From Azospirillum formosense (GTDB lineage Bacteria; Pseudomonadota; Alphaproteobacteria; Azospirillales; Azospirillaceae), in assembly GCF_040500525.1 (NCBI RefSeq), contig NZ_CP159402.1, positions 868,001 to 932,000 of the forward strand: DNA of 64,000 nucleotides. Reading direction: 5' to 3'. Shown here piece by piece: positions 24,871 to 34,244 of the stretch (positions are counted from its first letter, which is position 1; the number at the start of each line of letters is the position of its first letter). Both the position numbers and the translations under genes were made by a program. The notes under the pieces are model-generated. The model was not told where the DNA came from. It made no database searches and saw only the letters and a list, made by a program, of their open reading frames with translations.

Positions 24871-26466
24871 ATGACACTGTCCCTCACCTTCCACGGCGCC
24901 GTCGGCACGGTCACCGGCTCCTGCTTCCGCATCCAGACCGGCGACGGCGACCTGCTGATCGACTGCGGCCTGTTCCAGGGCACCAAGACGGTCAAGGAGC
25001 TGAACTACCGGCCGTTTCCCTTCAAGCCCTCGGCCGTGAAGGCGGTGCTGCTCACCCACGCGCACATCGACCATTCCGGCCTGCTGCCGAAGCTGGTCCG
25101 CCAGGGCTTCAAGGGGCGGGTGCACACGACCGCCGGCACCGCCGACCTGCTGGCCTACATGCTGCCCGACAGCGGCTACATCCAGGAGACGGAGGTGGAG
25201 CGGCTGAACCGCCGCAACCGCCAGCGCGGGCGCCCGGCGGTGGAGCCGATCTACACCCAGGCCGACGCCCAGGCGGCCATCCGCCGCCTGCACGCGGTCG
25301 ATTACGGGGAGTGGGTGAAGGTGCTGCCCGGCATCCGCGCCCGCTTCTGGCAGGCCGGGCACATCCTCGGCTCGGCGTCGGTGGAGCTGGAGGTGACGCG
25401 CGGCGGGGCGACGGAAACGATCCTGTTCTCCGGTGACCTCGGGCCGGGCGGCAAGTCCTTCCACGCCGACGCGGAGGGGCCGCCGCGCCCCGACTGGATG
25501 GTGCTGGAGACCACCTACGGCAACCGCGAGCGGGTCGAGGTCGGCGAGGCCGAGCGGCAGGCCCTGCTGCGCGACGAGGTGAGGGCGGCGCTCGCCGCGG
25601 GCGGCCCGCTGCTGATCCCCGCCTTCGCGGTGGAGCGCACGCAGGAGCTTCTCTACGACCTGCACCGGCTGTTCGACCGCGGCGCGATCCCGCTCGTCGA
25701 CGTCTTTCTCGACTCGCCTCTGGCCGACGCGGTCACCGGGGTGTTCCGCCGCCATCTGGCCGATCTCGGCACCGGGGGCGATCCCTTCGCCCGGCCCAAC
25801 CTGCACCGCGTGCGCTCCGCTGCGGAAAGCCAGACGCTCAACGCGATCAAGGGCGGCGCCATCATCATGGCGGCCAGCGGCATGTGCGACGCCGGGCGCA
25901 TCCGCCACCATCTGAAAAGCCATTTGTGGCGCCTGGAGGCCACCGTCCTGCTGGTCGGCTATCAGGCGCCGGGCACGCTGGGCCACTTGCTCCAGCAGGG
26001 AGCAGCGAACGTCCGCATCCATGGCGAGGAGATCGCGGTGCGCGCCCGCATCCGCTCGCTGGACGTCTATTCCGGCCACGCCGACCGCAGCAGCCTGTTG
26101 GCCTGGGTGGCGGCCCGGCAGGGGGTGAAGCGCGGCCTGTTCCTGGTGCACGGCGAGGAGGAGGCCCGCGCCGGCCTGCGCGACGCGCTGGTCCGCCGCG
26201 GCTGGGACCCGGCGCTGATCCGCCTGCCCGAGCTGGACGAGGCGGCCGACCTGACCGCCGCCGCCCCGGTGCGGACGCCGGACGGTCCGCCGCGGCTGGA
26301 GCCCGAAGCCGTGACCGCCGGGCGGGACTGGCACAATCGCTACGCCGCCTTCCTGCTCGATCTGCACCGGGCGCTGGAGGCGGCACCCGACGACGCGGCG
26401 CGCGAGGCGCTGCTCCGCGGGATGGGCGACCGCCTGCCGCAGCCGGATGGGCGGTCCGCGCCGTGA
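24871..26466 (+). CDS. beta-CASP metallo-beta-lactamase RNA nuclease (Cft2/CPSF73-type)
   Basis: A 531-residue metallohydrolase of the RNA-processing beta-CASP group. Zinc motifs are LLTHAHIDHSG (HxHxDH), GHILGSASVELE and the Asp in FSGDLGPGG. The beta-CASP cap has LETTYGNRER, SGMCDAGRIRHHL and YSGHADRSSLL. A C-terminal extension of about 90 residues is variable. The ATG at 24871 gives a start before the MTLSLTFHGAVGTVTGSCF family head; a start at 24835 would add 12 residues. It follows the PRPP-synthase-like gene, and a link between RNA degradation and phosphoribosyl salvage is inferred. Confidence 0.87.
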   Translation: MTLSLTFHGAVGTVTGSCFRIQTGDGDLLIDCGLFQGTKTVKELNYRPFPFKPSAVKAVLLTHAHIDHSGLLPKLVRQGFKGRVHTTAGTADLLAYMLPDSGYIQETEVERLNRRNRQRGRPAVEPIYTQADAQAAIRRLHAVDYGEWVKVLPGIRARFWQAGHILGSASVELEVTRGGATETILFSGDLGPGGKSFHADAEGPPRPDWMVLETTYGNRERVEVGEAERQALLRDEVRAALAAGGPLLIPAFAVERTQELLYDLHRLFDRGAIPLVDVFLDSPLADAVTGVFRRHLADLGTGGDPFARPNLHRVRSAAESQTLNAIKGGAIIMAASGMCDAGRIRHHLKSHLWRLEATVLLVGYQAPGTLGHLLQQGAANVRIHGEEIAVRARIRSLDVYSGHADRSSLLAWVAARQGVKRGLFLVHGEEEARAGLRDALVRRGWDPALIRLPELDEAADLTAAAPVRTPDGPPRLEPEAVTAGRDWHNRYAAFLLDLHRALEAAPDDAAREALLRGMGDRLPQPDGRSAP

Positions 26467-26538
26467 ACGCCCTGCCCTCGGCGGGGGGCCGCGTGCTATA
26501 GATCCGTGACAGCCGCGAAACAAAAGGATGACGGGGCG

Positions 26539-27045
26539 ATGGGGAAGGTGGCGAACATCGTGGTCCAGATGGCGCGCAAGCTGACCGACGACAACGCCCG
26601 GCTGGGTCGTGTCCGCAACGCCGGCAAGCCCAAGACCTTTCCCCATTTCCGCGAAATCCGGAACGCTTACCTGGACATCCAGGGGCTGGTCTTCTCCATC
26701 CAGGAACGCCTGCCCGAGACGGGGAACGACCTGCCGCCCAACTTTCCGCAATGGGTGATCCGGCAGAAGCTGACGGCCATCGCCCATTTCACCGACATCA
26801 GTTACGCCTTCGTCAGCGACCCGCCGCTGGCGCTGACCAGCTCGCTCGGCGCCTTCGACGTGCTCCAGGCGGAGCAGAAGGCTTTTTCGGAGACGCTGAA
26901 CGCCTTCGACATGATGCTGATGGAAGCCGGCATCGACGACAAGACCGCCGACGAGCTGGACGCCACGCGCACCAAGATCGAGCAGATTCTGGGCATGATC
27001 GAGACCCTCCTGCAGAACAGCCCCAAGGTCTTGCAGGAGTTTTGA
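26539..27045 (+). CDS. hypothetical helical protein
   Basis: A 168-residue soluble, helix-rich protein I do not recognise. Notable segments are VANIVVQMARKLTDDNARLG, FREIRNAYLDIQGLVFSIQERLPETG and FDMMLMEAGIDDKTADELDATRTKIEQILGMIETLLQNS. The ATG at 26539 has AAAAGGA 10 nt upstream; a GTG at 26506 in the same frame lacks one. CTATAG at 26495-26500 resembles a -10 box. It lies 143 bp before the c-di-GMP gene and may belong with it. Confidence 0.6.
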   Translation: MGKVANIVVQMARKLTDDNARLGRVRNAGKPKTFPHFREIRNAYLDIQGLVFSIQERLPETGNDLPPNFPQWVIRQKLTAIAHFTDISYAFVSDPPLALTSSLGAFDVLQAEQKAFSETLNAFDMMLMEAGIDDKTADELDATRTKIEQILGMIETLLQNSPKVLQEF

Positions 27046-27188
27046 GCGCCGCCGCACGCGGCGGGCGATTTCGCGCTTATTTATACGCTTCTCGCACGGG
27101 CCCATTCTGGTTAAGGTCTACCGAAGCGCGTTGTCCCGACGGTCGGAATCCGGGTGGGCGGTGTCACAGGCAGCTTCGGTACGGCCCC

Positions 27189-30002
27189 ATGCAGAGGTCT
27201 TCCAGCCCCGATCCGAACGACCTTGCGCCGGGCAAGTCCGCCACCGATTCCATGGCCGCTTCCACCGCCGATGCGGTGGCCATCCCCAGGCATCTTCCCC
27301 TTCTGGTTCTGTTGGCCGCGCTTCTGCTGACCGCGCTGGTGTGGCAGGACACCCGCCAGCGCGTCGCCGCGGAGGCCGAAGGCCGGTTCGCCCTGCGGGT
27401 GGAGGAACTGCACCGCCGCTTCGAGAACCAGATCCAGGCCTACGCGCAGGTGACGCGCTCCGCCGCCGCCCTGTTCACCGCCTACCCGGAGGTGAAGCGC
27501 GCGGAGTGGAACCGCTTCGTCGACGGGCTGCATCTGGCCGAGCGCTTTCCGGCGATCACCGCCGTCGCCTTCGCGCGGGTCGTCGATCAGTGGACCGGCT
27601 CGGAGCTGGTGACGGAGGCCCGGATGGACGGGCTGCGCGGTTTCCGGATCTGGCCGGACATGGCCGGTCCGCTGCGGCTCGTCACGCTGTACGCGGCCCC
27701 GGTCAACGAACGCACCCTGCGCACGCTCGGCTACGATCTGCTGGCTGAGCCGGTGCGGCGCGCCGCCGCCGAGCAGGCGCGGGACAGCGGCGAACCGGTG
27801 ATCGTCCACACCGTCGGCCTGAAACCCGACGAGGGGGAGCCGTCACCGCCGGCCGTCATCGTCTTCCAGGCCGTCTACCGCGACGGGCAGAGCCCGGCCA
27901 CGCAGGAACAGCGGCGGGCGGCCTTCGCCGGTCTTGTGATGACTCCGATCCAGGTCGCCCCGCTGGCCGAATCCGTGTTCGGCCGGATGGGCGACATAGC
28001 GACGGCGGTGTTCGACGGGCGGGGAGAGTTTCCGCTCTACCGCAGTCGCCCGGACTCGACGGACCGGCCGCTGCTGAGCGTGCGCCGCGATCTCGGCCTG
28101 CTCAACCGCGTCTGGACGGTCCAGTACGAGAGCCGGTCGAGTTTCGAGGAGGGGCTGGACGGCTGGAAGCCGGTGCTGGTCCTGGCGACCGGGCTTTCGC
28201 TCAGCCTGCTGCTGTCGGCCCTGCTGTGGGCGCTGGCGGCGACGCGTCACCGGGCGCTGATGATCGCCGGGCGCATCACCGCCTCGCTGCGCCGGCGCGA
28301 GACGGAGCTGGACCTGCTGTTCAACCAGGCGCCGTTGGGCATCGCCCTGATCGGGCCGGACGCCAGGATCACCGACTGCAACCCCGCCTTCGCCCGAACG
28401 GTCGGGGTGGCGCGCGACGCGCTGGTCGGAGCGGACATGAGGCTGCGCGCGCCGGACCCGGCGGTGACCGCCGCCATCGACTCCGCGATCGCCGGGGAGA
28501 GCTTGCGGCTGGAGGTCGACCGCCTGCTGATGGCCGGTGGACGGCACAGCCACTTTTCCCTCCACCTCCAGCCGGTGTCCACCCCCGGCGAGCCGCCCTT
28601 CGTCATGGCCTTCGTCGAGGATGTCGGCGACAAGCGGCGGGCCGAGCAGCACGTCCACTATCTGGCCCATTACGACCCGTTGACCGGCCTGCCCAACCGC
28701 GTCCTTCTGTTCGACCGCATCGCCCAGGCGGCCCGCGAGGCGCGACGCGACGGCGCGAGGGTCGCCGTTCTGTTCATCGACCTGGACCGCTTCAAGATCA
28801 TCAACGACAGCCTGGGCCATTCCTTCGGCGACGAGGTGCTGCGGTCGGTGGCGCGGCGGCTCCACGGGGCGATGCGGCCGTCCGACACGGTGGGCCGGCT
28901 GGGCGGCGACGAGTTCCTCATCGTCGTCCCGAACATCCCGGCGCCGGACGTGGCCGCCGCGGTGGCGGAGAAGGTGATGGCCCAGCTCGCCGCCCCCTTC
29001 GCCATCGGCGGGAGGAATTTCGTGGTGTCGCCCAGCATCGGCATCAGCCTGTTTCCCGACGACGCGGAGGACGCGGAAGGGCTGATCCGCTGCGCCGACA
29101 TCGCCATGTACAACGCCAAGGACGCCGGGCGGAACGCCTACCGCTTCGTGACGCGCGAGATGGGCGTGCGGTCCCGCGAACGCCTTGATCTGGAGGCGGC
29201 GCTCCGTCGTGCCCTGCAGAACCGCGAGCTGTTCCTGGTCTACCAGCCGCAGCTGCGCATTTCCGACGACCTCGTGGTCGGGGTTGAGGCACTGCTGCGC
29301 TGGCGCCATCCCGATGCCGGCCTCGTCATGCCGAACCGCTTCCTGCCGGTGGCCGAGGAAACCGGCCTGATCCAAGCCATCGGCGACTGGGTGCTGGACG
29401 AGGTGTGCGCCCAGGTCCGTCGCTGGCACGACCAGATCGGCCTGGCCGTGCCGGTCGCCGTGAACGTCTCCGCCCAGCAGTTCCGCGACGGTCAGCTTCC
29501 CGCGAAGGTGGCCGCCGCGCTGGACCGCAACGGCCTCCAGGGTTGGGAGCTGGAGATCGAGGTGACCGAGGGCACCCTGATCGACGACATCCCGTCGGCC
29601 ATCGCGACGCTGCGCGCGCTGAAGCAGCGCGGCTGCCTGATCGCGCTGGACGATTTCGGCACCGGCTACTCGTCGCTCAGCTACCTGCACCGTTTCCCGA
29701 TCGACAAGCTGAAGATCGACCGTTCCTTCATCCATGACCTGGAGCAGGATGGAACCGGCGATTCCATCCCGCGCGCCATCGTCGGTCTGGGCCGCAGCCT
29801 GGGCCTGTCGGTGGTCGCCGAGGGGGTGGAGACGGAGGCGCAGCTCCAGCTTCTGCGCAGCCTGAAATGCGAGAGTTTCCAAGGCTATCTGTTCAGCCGC
29901 CCGGTCCTGGCGGAGGAGCTTGAGCCGATCCTTGCGCTGCGCGGCTCCCGCGGCCGCCATCACGCTCCGGTGGCGGAACCGGCGGCGCGGGAGCCGGTTT
30001 AG
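27189..30002 (+). CDS. membrane CHASE-PAS-GGDEF-EAL c-di-GMP protein
   Basis: A 937-residue sensor enzyme for c-di-GMP. A first membrane helix at about 33-52 and a second at about 327-347 enclose a periplasmic CHASE domain (RSAAALFTAYPEVKRAEWNRFV is its hallmark). Then come a PAS domain (about 375-490), GGDEF (motif GGDEF at about 572-576, with RPSD inhibitory site five residues before) and EAL (EALLRW near 700, DDFGTGYSSLSYLHRFPID near 820). All key residues for synthesis and hydrolysis are present, so it may be bifunctional. The start at 27189 is the ATG before the first helix. It is convergent with the SDR gene (6 bp). Confidence 0.92.
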   Translation: MQRSSSPDPNDLAPGKSATDSMAASTADAVAIPRHLPLLVLLAALLLTALVWQDTRQRVAAEAEGRFALRVEELHRRFENQIQAYAQVTRSAAALFTAYPEVKRAEWNRFVDGLHLAERFPAITAVAFARVVDQWTGSELVTEARMDGLRGFRIWPDMAGPLRLVTLYAAPVNERTLRTLGYDLLAEPVRRAAAEQARDSGEPVIVHTVGLKPDEGEPSPPAVIVFQAVYRDGQSPATQEQRRAAFAGLVMTPIQVAPLAESVFGRMGDIATAVFDGRGEFPLYRSRPDSTDRPLLSVRRDLGLLNRVWTVQYESRSSFEEGLDGWKPVLVLATGLSLSLLLSALLWALAATRHRALMIAGRITASLRRRETELDLLFNQAPLGIALIGPDARITDCNPAFARTVGVARDALVGADMRLRAPDPAVTAAIDSAIAGESLRLEVDRLLMAGGRHSHFSLHLQPVSTPGEPPFVMAFVEDVGDKRRAEQHVHYLAHYDPLTGLPNRVLLFDRIAQAAREARRDGARVAVLFIDLDRFKIINDSLGHSFGDEVLRSVARRLHGAMRPSDTVGRLGGDEFLIVVPNIPAPDVAAAVAEKVMAQLAAPFAIGGRNFVVSPSIGISLFPDDAEDAEGLIRCADIAMYNAKDAGRNAYRFVTREMGVRSRERLDLEAALRRALQNRELFLVYQPQLRISDDLVVGVEALLRWRHPDAGLVMPNRFLPVAEETGLIQAIGDWVLDEVCAQVRRWHDQIGLAVPVAVNVSAQQFRDGQLPAKVAAALDRNGLQGWELEIEVTEGTLIDDIPSAIATLRALKQRGCLIALDDFGTGYSSLSYLHRFPIDKLKIDRSFIHDLEQDGTGDSIPRAIVGLGRSLGLSVVAEGVETEAQLQLLRSLKCESFQGYLFSRPVLAEELEPILALRGSRGRHHAPVAEPAAREPV

Positions 30003-30008
30003 CGGCGG

Positions 30009-31166
30009 TCAGCGGGGAAAGGTCACCATGCCTTCCTCCGCGGCCTGCCAAGCCGGCTTGGCGTTGTGGCCGATGGTGAGCCCTTCCTCGTTCATCCGGT
30101 CGCGATGCCGCCGCATCGACCGGCGGTGCCGGCTCAATCCGGACGCTGCGTCGTCATCGTCCCGCCCCCCGCCGCGCGTCACCGCCATGCCGGCGAGCAC
30201 GCCGAGGCCGGCGACCACCGCCGCGGTGATCCAGGGGTGCATCCGCGCCTCGGTGTAGAGGCTGGTTTCGCGCACGAAGCGGTGGCGGCCGGCGCGCTCC
30301 CGCCCGTCGTCGCCGTGGCTGTGCAGGGCGTCGTTCCGCGGGCGGAGCGGCCCGCCGGAGCGAATGACGCGCGGCAGGGTCCGTTCCATGATCCGGTCGG
30401 TGAGCCGCGGCGCGAAGGTCTCCGCCAGCGCGAACAGCTTGGCGCCGCCGCCGACATAGAGGTCGCGCATCGGGCGGCGGGCGCAATGCAGGATGGCCTT
30501 CGCCACGACCTCCGGCGCGTAGACCGGAGGCGGGTTGTTCGGCTCCACCTCCATCAGGTTCAGGGCGTGGTCCTCGTACAGGCTGTCGACGGCCGCCGGC
30601 TTGATCAGGCTGACCGAAATCGGCGCGCCGTCGGCCTCCAGCTCCATGCGCAGCGCGTCGGTGAAGCCCTTCACGGCGTGCTTGGAGGCGACATAGGCGC
30701 CCTGGAGCGGGATGGCGCGGTCGGACAGCACGCTGCCGATGTTGATCAGCGCCCCGCCGCTTTGCCGCAGGTGGGGAATGGCGGCCAGGGAGCCGTTGAC
30801 CACCCCCCAGTAATTCGTCTCGAACAGGCGGCGGTGGTCCTCCGGGGCGGTGTCCAGAAGCGTGCCGATGATCGCCACGCCGGCGTTGTTCACCCAGCTG
30901 TCGATCCGGCCATAGCTGCGGACCGCCGCGTCGGCGACCCGCCGCAGCGCGTCGGGGTCGGCCACGTCGGCGACGCAATGGATGGCATCGCCGCCTTCGG
31001 CGCGGATCGCCTCCGCCGCCTGGGCGAGCGCGTCGCGGTCGCGGGCGGCCAGGACGACCTTCGCGCCCTGGCGGGCGGCCATGCGGGCGGTGACCAGCCC
31101 GATGCCGCTCGACGCGCCGGTGATGACGATCACCTGCTCGTCAATGGGTTTGAGCCGCGGTTGCAT
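30009..31166 (-). CDS. SDR-family oxidoreductase with C-terminal membrane helix
   Basis: A 385-residue short-chain dehydrogenase/reductase. The NAD(P)-binding TGASSGIG is at about residues 16-23, NNAG near 95, and the catalytic YVASK (YxxxK) near 165 with an upstream Ser. After the Rossmann domain (about 1-270) lies a long tail with a hydrophobic helix, WITAAVVAGLGVLAGMAV, and a charged end. The tail suggests membrane attachment. No substrate can be assigned. It is divergent from egtB, about 180 bp apart. Confidence 0.88.
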   Translation of the reverse strand: MQPRLKPIDEQVIVITGASSGIGLVTARMAARQGAKVVLAARDRDALAQAAEAIRAEGGDAIHCVADVADPDALRRVADAAVRSYGRIDSWVNNAGVAIIGTLLDTAPEDHRRLFETNYWGVVNGSLAAIPHLRQSGGALINIGSVLSDRAIPLQGAYVASKHAVKGFTDALRMELEADGAPISVSLIKPAAVDSLYEDHALNLMEVEPNNPPPVYAPEVVAKAILHCARRPMRDLYVGGGAKLFALAETFAPRLTDRIMERTLPRVIRSGGPLRPRNDALHSHGDDGRERAGRHRFVRETSLYTEARMHPWITAAVVAGLGVLAGMAVTRGGGRDDDDAASGLSRHRRSMRRHRDRMNEEGLTIGHNAKPAWQAAEEGMVTFPR

Positions 31167-31345
31167 GGGTGCCGTTCCTCCATCGTTCGATCGTCGGAAT
31201 CCGTGCGTCATCCGCTGTGAACAGGCGGTCCGGCGGAGCGTTGCCGCCGGGCGGTGCGTCCGGGCCACTCCGAAAGGAGGGTTGGCGGCACAGCGAAGCG
31301 GCACAGCTTTACCGGAACCTGTCAGGCGGGGAGGACACAGCGCCC

Positions 31346-32602
31346 ATGCTCAAAACAGCCGCCAAAGCCGGCGGACTTGCCGACCGTTTCCGTCGGGTGC
31401 GCGCCACCTCGGCGGAGCTGGCCGGCGGGTTGTCGCCGGAGGATCAGGTGGTGCAGTCCATGCCGGACGCCAGTCCGGTCAAATGGCATCTGGCCCACAC
31501 GACGTGGTTCTTCGAGACCTTTCTGCTGATCCCGAACCTGCCGGGCTACCGGCCCTTCGATCCGGCCTTCGGCTATCTCTTCAACTCCTATTACGAGGCC
31601 GTCGGCGCCCGCCACCCGCGGCCCCGGCGCGGTCTGGTGACGCGGCCCGGCGTGGCCGAGGTGGCGGCCTACCGTGACCATGTGGACGCCGCCATGCTGG
31701 CCCTGCTGGAGCGCGGCGACGCCGAGCGGCTGGCCCCGCTGGTGACGCTCGGCCTTTCCCATGAGGAGCAGCATCAGGAGCTGATCCTGATGGACCTGCT
31801 GCACCTGTTCTCCTGCAACCCGACCGCGCCGGCCTACCGGCCCTATCGCCCGGCCTTGCGCGGCCCGGCCCATGAGGGGCGCTGGATCGCCGTGGACGGC
31901 GGGATCGTCGCGGTGGGCCATGCGGGGGAGGGCTTCGCCTTCGACAACGAGGGGCCGCGGCACGAGGTGCTGCTGCGCCCCTTCCGGCTGTTCTCCCGCG
32001 CGGTGACCAACGGGGAGTGGCGGGCCTTCATTGAGGACGGCGGCTACCGCAACCCAGCGCTCTGGCTGTCCGACGGCTGGGCCACGGTCAACGCGGAGGG
32101 CTGGGAGTCGCCGGCCTACTGGCGGCGCGGCGAGGATGGCGCTTGGCGGGAGTTCACCCTGCTGGGCGAACATCCGCTGGACGATGACGCCCCGGTCTGC
32201 CACGTCGGCTTCTACGAGGCGGACGCCTTCGCCCGCTGGGCCGGCAAGCGCCTGCCGACCGAGGCCGAGTGGGAAACCGCCGCCGCCGCGCTGCCCCCCG
32301 CCGGCAACACGCTGGGCAGCGGGCTGCTGCGCCCGGCGGCGGCCTCGGCGGGCGACGGCCTCGTCCAGATGTTCGGCGATGTCTGGGAGTGGACGTCCAG
32401 CGCCTACAGCGCCTACCCGGGCTTCCACCCCGCCGCCGGGGCGGTCGGCGAATACAACGGCAAGTTCATGGCCAACCAGTATGTGCTGCGCGGCGGATGC
32501 TGCGCCACGCCCGACGGCCATGTCCGCGCCACCTACCGGAACTTCTTCTATCCGCACCAACGCTGGATGTTCAGCGGCGTGCGCCTCGCGGAGGACGCTT
32601 GA
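31346..32602 (+). CDS. egtB: ergothioneine biosynthesis protein EgtB (sulfoxide synthase)
   Basis: A 418-residue non-haem iron enzyme joining hercynine to a thiol with oxygen, forming the C-S bond of ergothioneine. The N-terminal DinB-like domain has the iron motif HEEQHQE (HxxxHxE, about residue 137) plus a further His in KWHLAHTTWF. The C-terminal FGE-sulfatase domain shows CHVGFYEADAFARWAGKRLPTEAEWE and LRGGCCATP. The start at 31346 gives the family head. The stop overlaps the egtD start (TGATG), so the two are translationally coupled. No egtA or egtC lies here, so either they are elsewhere or cysteine is used directly. Confidence 0.93.
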   Translation: MLKTAAKAGGLADRFRRVRATSAELAGGLSPEDQVVQSMPDASPVKWHLAHTTWFFETFLLIPNLPGYRPFDPAFGYLFNSYYEAVGARHPRPRRGLVTRPGVAEVAAYRDHVDAAMLALLERGDAERLAPLVTLGLSHEEQHQELILMDLLHLFSCNPTAPAYRPYRPALRGPAHEGRWIAVDGGIVAVGHAGEGFAFDNEGPRHEVLLRPFRLFSRAVTNGEWRAFIEDGGYRNPALWLSDGWATVNAEGWESPAYWRRGEDGAWREFTLLGEHPLDDDAPVCHVGFYEADAFARWAGKRLPTEAEWETAAAALPPAGNTLGSGLLRPAAASAGDGLVQMFGDVWEWTSSAYSAYPGFHPAAGAVGEYNGKFMANQYVLRGGCCATPDGHVRATYRNFFYPHQRWMFSGVRLAEDA

Positions 32603-33588
32603 TGACCGCAATTTCCGCCGCCCGCGCCCATCCGGCGCAGGGACCGGCGCAGGGCCTGACGCCGGACGACGTGTTCCTGTCCGACGTCCTGGAGGGCTTG
32701 TCCCGCCCGGACAAGAGCCTGCCCTGCAAGTACTTCTACGACGCCGAGGGCTCGGCCCTGTTCGACGAGATCTGCACGCTCGACGAATATTACCCGACGC
32801 GGACCGAGACCGTGCTGCTGCACGCCCGTGCGGACGAGATCGCCGCTCTCGCCGGGCGCGGCGCCACCCTGGTGGAGCTGGGCAGCGGGTCGAGCGTCAA
32901 GGTGCGCATCCTGCTCGACGCGCTGGACGCGCCGGCCATGTATGTGCCGGTGGACATCAGCCGCGACCACCTGATCGCCGCCGCCGCGCGGCTGGCCGGC
33001 GACTATCCGGCGGTGACGGTGGTGCCGGTGGCGGCCGACTATGTGCGGGGCTTCGCTCTGCCGCGGGGCGTGGCGCCGGAGCGGACGATGGCCTTCTTCC
33101 CCGGCAGCACCATCGGCAATTTCCGACCCGCCGAGGCGATGGCGTTCCTGGACAATCTCGGGCGGCGCCTCGGTGCCGGGGCGCGGCTGCTGATCGGGGT
33201 GGACCTGCGCAAGGACCCGGCGGTGCTGGAGGCCGCCTATGACGACGCGCGCGGGGTGACGGCCGCCTTCAACATGAATCTGCTGGCCCGCATCAACCGC
33301 GAGCTGGACGGCACCTTCGACCTGAAGCGCTTCGCCCACGTGGCCCGCTACGACACCGGGCGCGGGAGGATCGAGATGCATCTGCGCAGCCTGGACGACC
33401 AGACCGTCCGCATCGCCGGCCATCCCATCCGCTTCGCCCGCGGCGAGACGATCCACACCGAGAACTCCTACAAATACTCCGTACCCGGTTTCCGCCGCCT
33501 CGCCGCCCGCGCCGGCTGGCGCACGGAGCAAAGCTGGACCGACGAGCGGAGCCTGTTCAGCCTGCACTGGATGGTTCGGCATGGCTGA
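32602..33588 (+). CDS. egtD: L-histidine N-alpha-methyltransferase EgtD
   Basis: A 328-residue SAM-dependent enzyme that trimethylates histidine to hercynine, the first step of ergothioneine synthesis. Family blocks are SLPCKYFYDAEGSALFDEICTLDEYY, the SAM site VELGSGSSVKVRILLDAL, FFPGSTIGNF, LLIGVDLRKDPAVLEAAYDD and the late HTENSYKY. Ribosome binding site GGAGG lies in the end of egtB. Length matches EgtD. Confidence 0.95.
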   Translation: MTAISAARAHPAQGPAQGLTPDDVFLSDVLEGLSRPDKSLPCKYFYDAEGSALFDEICTLDEYYPTRTETVLLHARADEIAALAGRGATLVELGSGSSVKVRILLDALDAPAMYVPVDISRDHLIAAAARLAGDYPAVTVVPVAADYVRGFALPRGVAPERTMAFFPGSTIGNFRPAEAMAFLDNLGRRLGAGARLLIGVDLRKDPAVLEAAYDDARGVTAAFNMNLLARINRELDGTFDLKRFAHVARYDTGRGRIEMHLRSLDDQTVRIAGHPIRFARGETIHTENSYKYSVPGFRRLAARAGWRTEQSWTDERSLFSLHWMVRHG

Positions 33589-33603
33589 CCCCCTTTGGCA
33601 TCG

Positions 33604-33628
33604 GGAACACCGTATCCGGGCCAGGGTT
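33604..33628 (+). promoter_or_regulatory. candidate EcfG (general stress) promoter of the hemerythrin gene
   Basis: GGAAC at 33604-33608 and GGTT at 33625-33628 are 16 bp apart, fitting the alphaproteobacterial EcfG pattern GGAAC-N16/17-(C/G)GTT. The downstream ATG is at 33667. The first position of the -10 is G rather than C, which weakens it. Confidence 0.5.
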
Positions 33629-33666
33629 GAGTCCGGTCGAGACTCCGCAACAACGGGACAGGACCC

Positions 33667-34125
33667 ATGACCAGCATCTTCGACCGGATCAAGCAGGACC
33701 ACGACACCATCCGCCGCCTGCTCGACGCGGCCGAGAAAGCGGACGGCGACGGGCGCGCCGCCTACGAGGACCTGCAGCGCGAGCTGTGGGCCCACGGGAA
33801 GATCGAGGAGGCCGTCTTCTACCAGTCGCTGTCCAAGGCGAAGAACACCAAGCAGGAAACCACCGAGGGCCTGAACGAGCACCACATCATCAACGGCTTC
33901 CTCGACGAGCTGAACGCCATGCCCGCCGACAGCACCGCCTGGAAGGCCAAGCTCCAGGTGCTGGGCGAGGTCACGCGCCACCACCTCGACGAGGAGGAGG
34001 AAGAGCTGTTCGAGGAGGCCAAGAAGGCGCTCGACGACAAGCGCGCCGAGGAGCTGGGCAGCATCTACGGCGAGCGCAAGAAGCAGATGCTGGCCGCCCT
34101 GGCCCCGCTGCCCAAGAGCGCGTAG
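33667..34125 (+). CDS. hemerythrin HHE-domain protein
   Basis: A 152-residue four-helix HHE cation-binding protein. The expected His/Glu positions appear in KQDHDTIRRLLD, AHGKIEEAVFY, NEHHIINGFLDEL and TRHHLDEEEEELFEEAKK. Such proteins may bind a di-iron centre that senses or buffers oxygen, NO or iron; no specific role is established for this one. A candidate stress promoter lies 39 bp upstream. It stands alone between egtD and folP. Confidence 0.87.
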   Translation: MTSIFDRIKQDHDTIRRLLDAAEKADGDGRAAYEDLQRELWAHGKIEEAVFYQSLSKAKNTKQETTEGLNEHHIINGFLDELNAMPADSTAWKAKLQVLGEVTRHHLDEEEEELFEEAKKALDDKRAEELGSIYGERKKQMLAALAPLPKSA

Positions 34126-34244
34126 CAGGCGCCTAACGTCAGACGCGACGGGGTTCCGGTGAAACGGAGGGCCGCAGTCTCTTGCGCCGGGGCTTCCCGC
34201 CGTGACAGGCTGCGGTCTTCCGTTTCTCTGCACGAACCCTCGCC

